This document shows, piece after piece, positions 1 through 8,331 of a DNA stretch of 64,000 nucleotides. Numbering within the stretch: position 1 is the stretch's first letter; every line of letters begins with the position of its first letter. Under the pieces are notes generated by a model. The model saw only the letters and a list, made by a program, of their open reading frames with translations. It ran no database searches and was not told the origin of the DNA. Source of the DNA: Martensiomyces pterosporus (taxonomy: Eukaryota > Kickxellomycota > Kickxellomycetes > Kickxellales > Kickxellaceae). The position numbers were made by a program, and so were the translations under genes. Where the stretch lies: contig MU603968.1 in the NCBI GenBank assembly GCA_025201845.1, positions 1 to 64,000 of the forward strand, given 5' to 3'.

Positions 1-12
1 CATACCAATCCA

Positions 13-1035
13 ATGGCAAACGGCATCGGACCGCAGATACCGCCAGAGCTGGCTGCCAAGCTGGGCATCAAAGTACAAGCCAGCAACGACCAAGTGGAAG
101 AGGAAAAGGGCGAAGATACCAGCGAGCCAGAGCGCGACACAATAGGACCAGCCATGCCGCCGCCTTCTGTGCTGCAAAAGCTCCAAACACAACCAGCAAC
201 AGCACCAAAGCCAGAAGGCAATCAGACAAACAGCGACAGTGACAGCGACGACGATCTGGTGGGCCCCTCAATCGCCATGGCTGGCTACTCCGAGGTGCAA
301 GCGCTGCGCCAGACCATCGATCTTGTAGAAGCACGTATCCACAACAGCGAAGAGGCAAAGACAGCTGGCACCACTGACGATGGAAAGGAGAAACGCGAGG
401 AGTGGATGCTGGTCCCGCCTAGCGCCGAAAGCAGAGGCACTGTCAGAGGCAGCAAGCCTGGGTCAAAGGGCAGTGCTGCTGCTGCGCCGCTGTTCGACAA
501 GAGCTGGACAGAGACCCCCGCGGAAAGACGGGCGCGGAAGGAGAAGCAAAAAGAACAATCATCGTCGTCAAGGAGGCGGCGGCGCGTAGATGAGCAGCCT
601 GAAGAAGAGACGCCGGATATGCGCAGGCGGAGAGAGGAGAACGAGGGGAAGGCCAAGTGGATTGAGGAGTACAACCGCGTGCAGCGGCCAAAGAGTCTTT
701 TGGAAATGCACCTAGAGTCCAAGCAAAGAGGCAAAGGCAAGGACAGGGAAGGAAGGAGGCGCCACGGGAGCTCAAAGAGAGACGACGACCGCCGTGGCAG
801 CAGCAGCAGCAGCAGGCGTGAAGGGGACCGACACAGCAGAGAGAGCAGGAACTCAAAAAGAGATGGCGACAGCGATGGGGGCGACTCTGACGGCGAGTGG
901 AAGCGCCAGAGGTTCGACCGCAGCCGGGACCTTAGCAGCGGCAAAATTGATGCCCGGCGGCAGAGGGAGCTTCTTAATGACATGGGGTTCCTGTCGGATA
1001 AATATGCACCAAGCAAAGGCGGATCATACATGTAG
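13..1035 (+). CDS. GPALPP1: GPALPP-motif protein (DUF3752 family)
   Basis: A 340-residue hydrophilic, probably nuclear protein of the GPALPP1/DUF3752 family. Three diagnostic G-P-x-[ILM]-P-like motifs are visible: IGPQIPPEL near residue 5, IGPAMPPPSV near residue 44 and VGPSIA near residue 83. Then come a charged Arg/Glu/Ser-rich middle and the conserved C-terminal block with LNDMGFLSDKYA, ending in GGSYM. The ATG at 13 puts the first motif at the N-terminus, as in homologues, so the start is probably correct although only 12 bases lie upstream. Biochemical role is not established; family members are associated with nuclear RNA/spliceosomal proteins. No intron is needed. Confidence 0.85.
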   Translation: MANGIGPQIPPELAAKLGIKVQASNDQVEEEKGEDTSEPERDTIGPAMPPPSVLQKLQTQPATAPKPEGNQTNSDSDSDDDLVGPSIAMAGYSEVQALRQTIDLVEARIHNSEEAKTAGTTDDGKEKREEWMLVPPSAESRGTVRGSKPGSKGSAAAAPLFDKSWTETPAERRARKEKQKEQSSSSRRRRRVDEQPEEETPDMRRRREENEGKAKWIEEYNRVQRPKSLLEMHLESKQRGKGKDREGRRRHGSSKRDDDRRGSSSSSRREGDRHSRESRNSKRDGDSDGGDSDGEWKRQRFDRSRDLSSGKIDARRQRELLNDMGFLSDKYAPSKGGSYM

Positions 1036-1293
1036 CAGTCTCGTCTGGGGTCATTTTCGCCTTTGCCGTCATTTTGCAGATGAAATGTGCGTGTTTGAAA
1101 TATAACGACCAGCGAAACAATGCTGCCAAAAAGAGAGAAAGAAGCCGCAGTCCAAGCCCCACTCCCTTTCTACCAACGACAGGGGACGGGGAAAGAAGCA
1201 CACCACAGCCGGAATAGCACATGCCTGCGTGGTCCTGCTACTGCTTTTGCTCGAGCAGCGCGCGTGCCCTAGATTGCAAAGACCGGGAGGAGC
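1036..1293. other. convergent 3' intergenic region
   Basis: Tail-to-tail spacer between the GPALPP gene and the CYSTM gene. No conserved reading frame is visible. Confidence 0.6.
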
Positions 1294-1605
1294 TCAGCAC
1301 ATGGCTTCCGCACAGCAGCAGAGGCAAGACGCGCAGAGAAGACCCTCGCAGAAGCCGCTGGACTGGGGCTGCTGCTGCTGCTGGACGTAGACGACCTGGG
1401 GCTGCTGCTGGGGAGGCTGCTGGTAGTAGCCCTGTTGGGGAGGAGGCTGCTGGTGGTATCCCTGCTGGTGGTATCCCTGCTGGTGGTATCCCTGCTGGTG
1501 CTGAGGGGGGTATCCAAAGCCCCGGTCGCCGTCAGGAGGGGGAGGAGGAGCATAGCCGTTCGAGGGCGGAGGGGGGTATCCGGGAGTGTTGTACTTCTCA
1601 GACAT
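1294..1605 (-). CDS. CYSTM-type cysteine-rich tail-anchored protein
   Basis: A 103-residue protein. The N-terminal two thirds is Pro/Gln/Tyr-rich low complexity with repeated GYHQQ units near residues 38-55. The C-terminus is a short hydrophobic cysteine-rich segment (GLLCASCLCCCAEAMC), the hallmark of CYSTM-domain stress-related membrane proteins of fungi and plants. An in-frame upstream ATG would add 59 non-conserved residues; the ATG at 1605 (MSEKYNTPGY) is preferred because CYSTM proteins typically begin with a short polar, Pro/Gln-rich head. Membrane association through the C-terminus is inferred from the family. The partner and exact role are unknown. Confidence 0.72.
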   Translation of the reverse strand: MSEKYNTPGYPPPPSNGYAPPPPPDGDRGFGYPPQHQQGYHQQGYHQQGYHQQPPPQQGYYQQPPQQQPQVVYVQQQQQPQSSGFCEGLLCASCLCCCAEAMC

Positions 1606-1832
1606 GGCTGCTTCAACGTTTGAAAGAGGAATAAGAGTGCCGGTAAAAAAAAAAAGGTGTGTAGATGGAAGCAAAGGAAACTTGCATGTCAACATCCCCC
1701 CCTCACAGCGGAGCCCTCCTGCCTCAACCAGCTGGGCCAAGACCCCGCTCGGACACACGCAGTTCCGATCATGCAGCGGCACGGATTGCGCTGATTCCTG
1801 GATTAGATCGCGTATTGCTCAGCATCTATCTC

Positions 1833-2042
1833 CAAAGCGTGCCAGAGGGGGGATCGGGGCAAGGTTTGCTGCAGGGGCAAAGAATGCTGCTGCCGTGCGC
1901 TGGCAATTTTGGCAGGTTGTCTTCTTCGCCCCCCTCACAAAGCGTGCCAGAGGGGGGATCGGGGCAAGGTTTGCTGCAGGGGCAAAGAATGCTGCTGCCG
2001 TGCGCTGGCAATTTTGGCAGGTTGTCTTCTTCGCCCCCCTCA
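1833..2042 (+). repeat. tandem duplication, 2 x 105 bp
   Basis: Two direct copies (1833-1937 and 1938-2042) in the leader immediately upstream of the uL6m gene. I see no mismatch between them. The 105-bp period is a multiple of three, so a chance open frame runs through it. It belongs to a series of two-copy duplications in this window. Confidence 0.95.
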
Positions 2043-2080
2043 TTTTTTGCTCTCCCACTTGCTCTCTAAACCAAATTGGA

Positions 2081-2761
2081 ATGCAGTCAGTTCACATGAG
2101 GATTCTCGCTCAGCCCGTGCGTCAATTGCGGTGCTTCAGCACCACGCGCTTCGCCAAGTCGCACATTGGCAGCATGCCTATCAAATACACAGGCGAGGTT
2201 AAAATCGAACACCTCCCAGCGGCATTCAGCACCACCGACTCCCGGTTCTTCAACAAGACCACGCTCAAGGTCACCGGACCACTGGGCGAGCGCACCATGC
2301 CCATCGAGCCCTTTGTCGCCTTGGAGTTTGTCAAGCCGAAGGAGAATGCCGGCGAGGCAGCAGAGCACCAGCTCCTTGTCAGTGTAGCAGACAGCGAGTT
2401 GAAGAAGCAGCACCAGATGTGGGGAACGACCAGGGCGCTGATCCAGAACTGCGTTATTGGCGTCACTGAGGGATTCAACGCTACCCTGCGCTTGGTCGGC
2501 GTCGGATACAGGGCGGCTATTGAGAACGGCAAGCTGGCGCTGCGCCTGGGCTACTCGCACCCGATCAACATGGACATCCCAAAGAACCTCCAGGTGTCTG
2601 TCCCTGTGCCCACGCGTATCCTGATCAGCGGCACGGATCTCCAGCAGGTCAAGCTGTTTGCGGCCAAGATCCGTGAGTGGAAGAAGCCCGAGCCCTACAA
2701 CCAGAAGGGCATCTTCATCAACGACGAGACCATCCGCAAGAGAGACGGCAAGAAGAAGTAG
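2081..2761 (+). CDS. MRPL6: mitochondrial large-subunit ribosomal protein uL6m
   Basis: A 226-residue protein with the bacterial-type uL6 fold. After a short basic, Ser/Thr/Phe-rich presequence (FSTTRFAKSHIGSMPI near residues 19-35) come two uL6 repeats, with the conserved VTEGFNATLRLVGVGYRA stretch and the C-terminal signature KIREWKKPEPYNQKGIF followed by IRKRDGKKK. It binds 23S-like rRNA near the sarcin-ricin region in the mitoribosome (family knowledge). The open frame extends far upstream through the tandem repeat, but conservation starts only after 2081. The ATG at 2081 is chosen; 2096 is an alternative. It acts in the mitochondrial matrix. Confidence 0.92.
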   Translation: MQSVHMRILAQPVRQLRCFSTTRFAKSHIGSMPIKYTGEVKIEHLPAAFSTTDSRFFNKTTLKVTGPLGERTMPIEPFVALEFVKPKENAGEAAEHQLLVSVADSELKKQHQMWGTTRALIQNCVIGVTEGFNATLRLVGVGYRAAIENGKLALRLGYSHPINMDIPKNLQVSVPVPTRILISGTDLQQVKLFAAKIREWKKPEPYNQKGIFINDETIRKRDGKKK

Positions 2762-2929
2762 GCTGCCAGGATAAAGTAGGGCTCTGCTCTTTTCTATCTG
2801 CCACTAAAAGCTAGCCCACTCAGACTAGCAGCATTTCCAAAATGATAATACAGCATTGCAAAGCACAGGCGCAGTTCACAAAAGTCTGCCAATGGTTTAT
2901 TTGGGTGGCTTTGAGAAGCAGCTCGTGGG

Positions 2930-4806
2930 CTACATGAATCGGTTGGCGCTGGCATACGCCATTGCCTTGACGTCGGGGTGGGGCACGGCCTCGAACTTGT
3001 GGTAGGTGGCATCGAGGCTAGGCGTGAATCTGATGTATGCACCCTTGTTTCCAGCGGCATCGCAGTAGTTGGGTGCCGAGAACACAGTGACCATCCTGCC
3101 ATCGTGGGCGATCTGGTACCCCTCTTCCATCTGCTCGTGGGACCGGATGACCATCGTCAAGTTGTTCTTCTCGCAGAACTCCTTGGTGACATCCGGCCCG
3201 TACTTGATCGCAGTGCCGCGCGGGTTGGGCGACCGGCCCATTCGGTCCTGCGGGTCGGACCACAGCGACTCGCACAGGAGCTTGCTGTGGCTGGGCTGGT
3301 AGAACCGGGGCAGCTCGCGAAGCTCGTCCAGTCGAACCACGCCGTCGCCATCGGACTGGTATGCATTTTTGGCAGTCTCGCGGGAGTACAGGCCACCGTG
3401 CAAGACCAGAACCTTCTCCTGGATCAAGTGGGCAATTGGCATGGCCTGGAACGTCTCCTGGAACAGGTCGAAGAGGCGCTTGCCGTGCACCGGGTACTTG
3501 TGCCTGACCTCGCCCTCAAACCCATACAGCTGGTTCATGTCAATGGACTCGTGGTTCCCGCGATTCAAGAAGAACGCGTTGGGGTACAGCAGCTTGAGAG
3601 AGAGGAAGAGCATAATGACCTCGACGGAGAACGACCCGCGGTCGACAAAGTCGCCGTTGAACAGGTAGAGGAGCTTGGGCGAAGGGAATCCGTTGAGCTT
3701 GAAGATGTTGAGCACGTCGTAGTACTGCCCGTGCACATCGCCACACACCGTCATCTCCCGCGGTCGACAAAGTCGCCGTTGAACAGGTAGAGGAGCTTGG
3801 GCGAAGGGAATCCGTTGAGCTTGAAGATGTTGAGCACGTCGTAGTACTGTCCGTGCACATCGCCGCACACCGTCATCTCGGCGTCCTCGGGGATAGCGAC
3901 ATCCACCAGCGTGGGCAGGTCGCGGAACAGCCTCTCGGCCTGCAGGAGAATTGCATACATGTAGCGCACAGGGATGCTCTTTTGGTCTCTGAACCACTCA
4001 GCGATCCCCTTGACAAAGTCCAGATCCACGTACTCCTCCTCAACCTCAGTCATCTCCTCGTCGCCGTCCCCCTCCTTTTTGCTCTCCTCCTCGCTGGCCA
4101 TCTCGGCGTCGCCATTGGACTTTTCCCCACCATCTTTAAGCGACGACTTGGGCACACGCTTTATGCGCTTGGGCATCCGCGGGCCGGTATAGTCTTCGGG
4201 GATGGTGTAGCTGCTCAAATCAATGGTTTCTGCCAAGCGCCTCCGGTCGGCCTCCGAATCGATGGCCTTTTCAAACTGGATACGGCGGTAGAGCTTGTCG
4301 CACTCGCTGTACTTTAGGCGAGCAGCCTTGTCGCCGGGCAGCCGCTTGACCACCTCGCGGTAGTCGGCACGCGCCTCCTTCAAGTTGCCCATGGCGAAGT
4401 TTGCCGATGCGCGACGGTAAAAGGCCTTGATAAAGTCTGGGCTCACCTTCAGCGCCTCATTGGCATCCTCCCTGGCTGCGCCATAGCCCTCTGTGAACAG
4501 GTAGCACTGTGCGCGGTTGGTGTAGAATGCAGGCACTGTGGGATCGATGTCGATGGCATCCGTGTATTTCTCGATGGCCTCCGCATACTGCTTCTCTAAA
4601 AAGAATGAATAGTGCATGAGTACAGAGAAGCGTGCTTTTAGTAGGCTGGGGCTGCGAGAGAGGCTGTCCGTTCAGCATGGAATTTTCCGTTGCTGCAGTT
4701 CTTGGTGTGCGTCCGCCCATCACTACTTACTGGCATACAGGGCGTTAGCCTCGAGCTTAATGCTGTTGGCAAGCTCGGCTGCTTGGGCGTCAACAGGGTG
4801 GACCAT
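2930..4806 (-). CDS. PPT1: Ser/Thr protein phosphatase 5 (TPR-PPP), frame broken by a 122-bp duplication
   Basis: Homologue of PP5/Ppt1, an Hsp90-associated PPP-family phosphatase. Exon 1 is 4806-4731 (MVHPVDAQ start, donor gtaagt). Exon 2 starts at 4595 after a tttttag acceptor and rejoins in phase to give ALYAKKQYAEAIEKY inside the TPR. Three TPRs are followed by an acidic Lys/Glu linker and the PPP catalytic domain with GDVHGQ, GDFVDRG, RGNHES and SAPNYCD motifs, ending at 2930. Within the catalytic core a 122-bp segment (GDVHGQ to GDFVDRG) occurs twice (3636-3879). Because 122 is not a multiple of three, reading from the TPR side stops at 3751, just after the first GDFVDRG. Without one copy the protein would be about 539 residues, near family size. 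Assembly artefact or a real mutation are both possible. Confidence 0.88.
3636..3879 (+). repeat. tandem duplication, 2 x 122 bp, inside the PP5 gene
   Basis: Copies 3636-3757 and 3758-3879 differ at two positions only (3728 versus 3850, and 3743 versus 3865). Both differences are synonymous third positions in the PP5 frame (Gly and Cys codons). The unit spans metal-binding catalytic motifs. It contains no AGGT on the coding strand, so it cannot be removed as an exact-unit GT-AG intron. Confidence 0.95.
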
Positions 4807-5210
4807 TAGCAAGCTCTTGTTTTGTTCACCAGTGGAATTTCTCGACAACAAAGTATATAAAAAAAAGGAGGACAGCAGCAGCAGGAAGAAACGAGAGAGA
4901 GAAAAGGGAAAACAGCGAGGTTTTGTGGGCAGAAGGACCTCATGGCGCTTTTCTTTGTAGCACGCAAGCGAGCAGACTGCACGCGCTTGCACAAAATTTT
5001 ACTCGTTTCAAGCAATCAATAGCTACACATCGTTTCTAGACAGCCGTGATCCACGAAAGAAAGAACGCCTCCGACCCCATAGCCCGGTTGGGCACCACGG
5101 CCATTGTATCCAACATAGCATATATTCATTTTTGGTGAAGATGGGCGCCCGAAACGGTCTACAGAAAGAGGCTACCGCGGAACGCCGGGTTTGCATCTTC
5201 AGATCATCAT
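4807..5210. other. intergenic, PP5 promoter side
   Basis: Between the PP5 start and the 3' end of the uS13m gene. It holds an A/G-rich stretch (about 4858-4920) and no conserved frame. Confidence 0.5.
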
Positions 5211-5645
5211 TCAGACGCGCTTCGAAACCGGCGACTGGAACATGCCAAGCGCCTGCTTTGCGAACGCAGTGTTAGCCACAGTCGAGTACTTGCGCAGCAA
5301 ACGGCCGTTGAGCTTCTTTGCGGTCTTTGTGTTGTTTCTCGTCCTCTGTCCATGAACGGGCAGTCCCATAGCGTGCCGCTTTCCAACGTACGTGCCAATC
5401 TGGCGCAGATGCTGGACGTTCGCCTTCACCTGCCGCTCCAGGTCGTTCTCCAGCGTCATGTCAGACAGGACGCCCGAAAGCTGGTTGAGCTGTCCTTCGG
5501 TGAGCTCGCTGAGTTTGCATTCCTTGTAAATGGAGAGCTTGGAGCAAATCTTTTGTGCTGTTGCGGGGCCGATGCCGTAAAAGTATGTGAGTGCGACCGA
5601 GACGATCTTCTGATCGGGCAAATTGACACCAAGCAAATGAAGCAT
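5211..5645 (-). CDS. SWS2: mitochondrial small-subunit ribosomal protein uS13m
   Basis: A 144-residue uS13 family protein. It shows the N-terminal block GVNLPDQKIVSVALTYFYGIG with the helix-two-turn-helix start GPATAQKIC. The conserved C-terminal rRNA-binding block is QIGTYVGKRHAMGLPVHGQ followed by RTRNNTKTAKKLNGR. The mitochondrial rather than cytosolic (uS13/Rps18) type is inferred from its bacterial-like short length and sequence. Family role: head of the small mitoribosomal subunit, contacting tRNAs and the intersubunit bridge. There is no obvious cleavable presequence. It is a single exon from the ATG at 5645. Confidence 0.9.
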   Translation of the reverse strand: MLHLLGVNLPDQKIVSVALTYFYGIGPATAQKICSKLSIYKECKLSELTEGQLNQLSGVLSDMTLENDLERQVKANVQHLRQIGTYVGKRHAMGLPVHGQRTRNNTKTAKKLNGRLLRKYSTVANTAFAKQALGMFQSPVSKRV

Positions 5646-6009
5646 TTCCGCAATGTATGTGGTGTTTCGCGAATGTAGAGTGTGAAAGGTAGAGAATGGA
5701 GGTGGCTAGAGAGCAGAGGTGCAGAGTGGCTCTGTATCCACCTTTATCGTACTCAGCCGTGCACCAAAAATGATGGCTGATAGAGCACCTGGGGCTGATC
5801 GAATTTGCAGTAATCGATCGTGCACCTGCGATCGCCAGGCAAGCTTGGGATCCAGCACAGGCGTCATACATGGTGGTGGTGTGCTTCGATTGCCAGGCAC
5901 TCGGCAAAGGCACAAAAGGGCAGATCAGCCCGCGTTTAAGCATGGTGTAGAAGAAAGCGGGGCCACCGCACTCGAACTGCTAGCGGCGTAGTGCAGGTTG
6001 CGCTTTGCA
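5646..6009. other. intergenic, uS13m promoter region
   Basis: A 364-bp spacer between the uS13m start and the 3' end of the MFS gene. No conserved coding potential or RNA gene was recognised. Confidence 0.5.
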
Positions 6010-7494
6010 CTAGAGAATGTAGCGGAAGTCTGGGTGGTCAGACTCCAAGTCATTGATTTCCTCCTGCGACATGCCCGAGATGTCAACTGGACTCGCAGTC
6101 TTCTGATGGTTTCTCCGCTTGATGATCAAGTACGATACAACCGAAGTGACAACGGTGAGCAGGCCCGCAAACATGTTCATTCCGTGGCCGAACATGTACC
6201 GCGGAGCGTCCTTGTTTCTGTAAATGTACGACGTGCACAAGCCGCCCAGGCCGCCAAACATGACATTGACGGCGCCAGAGAAGGCACTGCGAGTAGGTCC
6301 ACCAACGTTGCTCATCAGCCACCCGGGCCCAATGCTCAGGTTTCCGAAGCATCCGAACGAGAGCATGCACAGGGCAAAGATGCGGCCGCCATTGTTGGTC
6401 AGCCCGAGCAGCAGAGCGGACGCGAAGATGAGCCAGAAGGCGTTGAACAGCGAGCTCCTGAAGTGGCTGCCAAACCACCTGGGGTACCACCTCGCAATCA
6501 TGATGCCGACAAACCCGCAAAGGCCAGGGGCTGCCTGCATGGCCTGCGAGGCGCTAGAGCCAAAGCCCATCTCCTTGACGATGATGGCGGCGAACGTCAG
6601 GATGGTGTTGATGCCAAAATTGGCGCAGAAGAGGACCAGTGCCAGGCTGTAGATCAGGGGGTCCTTGGCATGGTGCAGAAGCCTCTTGTACTCGACCTTG
6701 CGCTTGCCGCCTTCGACTTGGTCCTGCTCCATGCGCCTGTTGATCAGATCCTTCTCTTTCCTGTTCAGAACCCAGCTCTTGTCAGGGTAATCGGCGAGGA
6801 AGATGTACATGACCAGACCAAAGCCAGCAGTGGTCAGGCCCTCGACAAAGAAGATCCAGCCCCAGCGCTTGAACCGCGGGTTGTGGATGGTGTCGATGCC
6901 TGTAGCGATTGGCCCGCCGATTACCGATCCTGCTGCAAAGGCCGAGTAGAAAAGCCCAATGCGCGATGTGACCATGGCGCGCGGGTACCAGAGCGTCACA
7001 AGCATCAGGGCACCAGGACTAGCGCCGGACTCTGCGGCTCCCAAGAGCAGGCGGCAGATGATCAAGTCGGCGCGGCTCTTGGCGAACGCCATGCTCATGT
7101 TGATCAGGCCCCAGGCGACTGTGATGAGACTAAGCCAGAAGCGCGCGCCAAACTTGCGCAGAGCCAAGTTGCTGGGAAGCATGAAGAGCAGGTACGTTGG
7201 ATACATGATGCTTGCCACGACGTTGAAGTCGCTGCCAGACATGTGCGTGTCAGCCTCAAGGCCGACGACCTTGGACAGCCCCAGATTGCCTCGGTCCATG
7301 CTGTTTAGCAGGTTGCTGAGGAAGATGATGAAGAGGAGGGTGGCATCGACTTTGCGAAACGCCCACTTGAGCTCCTTTCTCTCGTCAGCGACAGCGCGAG
7401 CTCCTCTCTTCTGTTCCTCTTCGAAGACGGCCTTGTCTGAAGCGATGCTAGTGGGTGACCCGGTATAGCCCAAGGTTTGTGCCGCGCTGGTCAT
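6010..7494 (-). CDS. MFS anion:cation symporter (Dal5/allantoate permease-like)
   Basis: A 494-residue major facilitator with about 12 predicted membrane segments, a cytoplasmic N-terminus of about 45 residues and a central loop rich in Lys/Glu (KEKDLINRRMEQDQ). Fungal ACS-family landmarks are present: LNSMDRGNLGLSK in the first segment, ESGASPGALML WYPR in segment 4-5, WGWIFFVEG after segment 6, and a C-terminus ending HPDFRYIL, which is typical of Dal5/Tna1/Liz1-type permeases. These carry organic anions such as allantoate, nicotinate, pantothenate or biotin precursors; the substrate cannot be read from sequence. Plasma membrane location is inferred. Single exon. Confidence 0.85.
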   Translation of the reverse strand: MTSAAQTLGYTGSPTSIASDKAVFEEEQKRGARAVADERKELKWAFRKVDATLLFIIFLSNLLNSMDRGNLGLSKVVGLEADTHMSGSDFNVVASIMYPTYLLFMLPSNLALRKFGARFWLSLITVAWGLINMSMAFAKSRADLIICRLLLGAAESGASPGALMLVTLWYPRAMVTSRIGLFYSAFAAGSVIGGPIATGIDTIHNPRFKRWGWIFFVEGLTTAGFGLVMYIFLADYPDKSWVLNRKEKDLINRRMEQDQVEGGKRKVEYKRLLHHAKDPLIYSLALVLFCANFGINTILTFAAIIVKEMGFGSSASQAMQAAPGLCGFVGIMIARWYPRWFGSHFRSSLFNAFWLIFASALLLGLTNNGGRIFALCMLSFGCFGNLSIGPGWLMSNVGGPTRSAFSGAVNVMFGGLGGLCTSYIYRNKDAPRYMFGHGMNMFAGLLTVVTSVVSYLIIKRRNHQKTASPVDISGMSQEEINDLESDHPDFRYIL

Positions 7495-8331
7495 CTGCTA
7501 TATCAAGGAACTGGTTGGTTTGGGCACAGTTGCTCGCTTCAGATAAATAAACGCAGAAAATACAATGAAAGAAAGACAGAAAGAAGGAAAGGAAAAGGAA
7601 AGGAGCATTCTAAATGTCTGGTGAAAGAGCTGGTCAATAGTGTGGATGAACGCCTCCATCCCCTTTTGTCTCGTCTCATTTATACCCAAGTGCTCACAAT
7701 CTTTGATAGACAGGCAGTAGCAAACTCGAGTCGTTTGGTGAGGAGAGTGGCAAGATATCCCCCCTTTCTCCAGCGACTATATGCTCCTGTGAAAGAGGCG
7801 TCCTGCTGCTGCTAGTCACAATTGGGAAGATCTCGCTGCCAGCCAGCCCCTGTATCCCCATGCACTATTAGCACTGCTAGTGCGCATTTGTCCTGGCATG
7901 TAATTATAGCAGCTGTAGTGCCTTACTGAGCGATGCACAAAGCCACGTGCACTGCAAATCAGCAGCTACATCTCCGCTCACCGAGGTCCTTGCAGTGCGA
8001 GAAAGGGTGCATGGCTGCCAAAAGGCACCACGAGCAGGCCATACAATAAACCCTGCGTGTGGCGGTGTGCACAGCCGAGGCTCTGGATAGCTTTGGGCAA
8101 GTGTCTATCGCCCTCGTGGACTAGCTTGATACATAAACTGTCCACACCCCTTGCAGTGAGCATGTTGCATTGAAAATACCAGGAGAACGCTCCCAGGTAA
8201 AGGAAGAAACCGCAGCTGTTTTGCTGAGCAAGAGCAGGCGATATTCTGCGCCGGCAACTACCACAATAGAAGCTACAGTGACTCTGGTCAATATGAGTGC
8301 CATTCCACAAACAAGGGCTGTCGAGCGCCTT
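7495..8331. other. intergenic, MFS promoter region with a CACGTG box
   Basis: Spacer of about 840 bp upstream of the MFS gene and downstream of the hexosaminidase. It contains a palindromic CACGTG at 7944-7949 (bHLH-type site) and purine-rich runs near 7550-7600. No gene recognised. Confidence 0.5.

Noticed and set aside
1586..2080. Upstream extension of the uL6m frame through the tandem repeat
   Set aside because: Conservation begins only at the ATG near 2081; the extension encodes a duplicated non-conserved peptide.
3636..3879. The PP5 duplication as a newly gained intron
   Set aside because: The unit has no AGGT on the coding strand, and the obvious GT...AG alternative fails to restore an intact catalytic motif.
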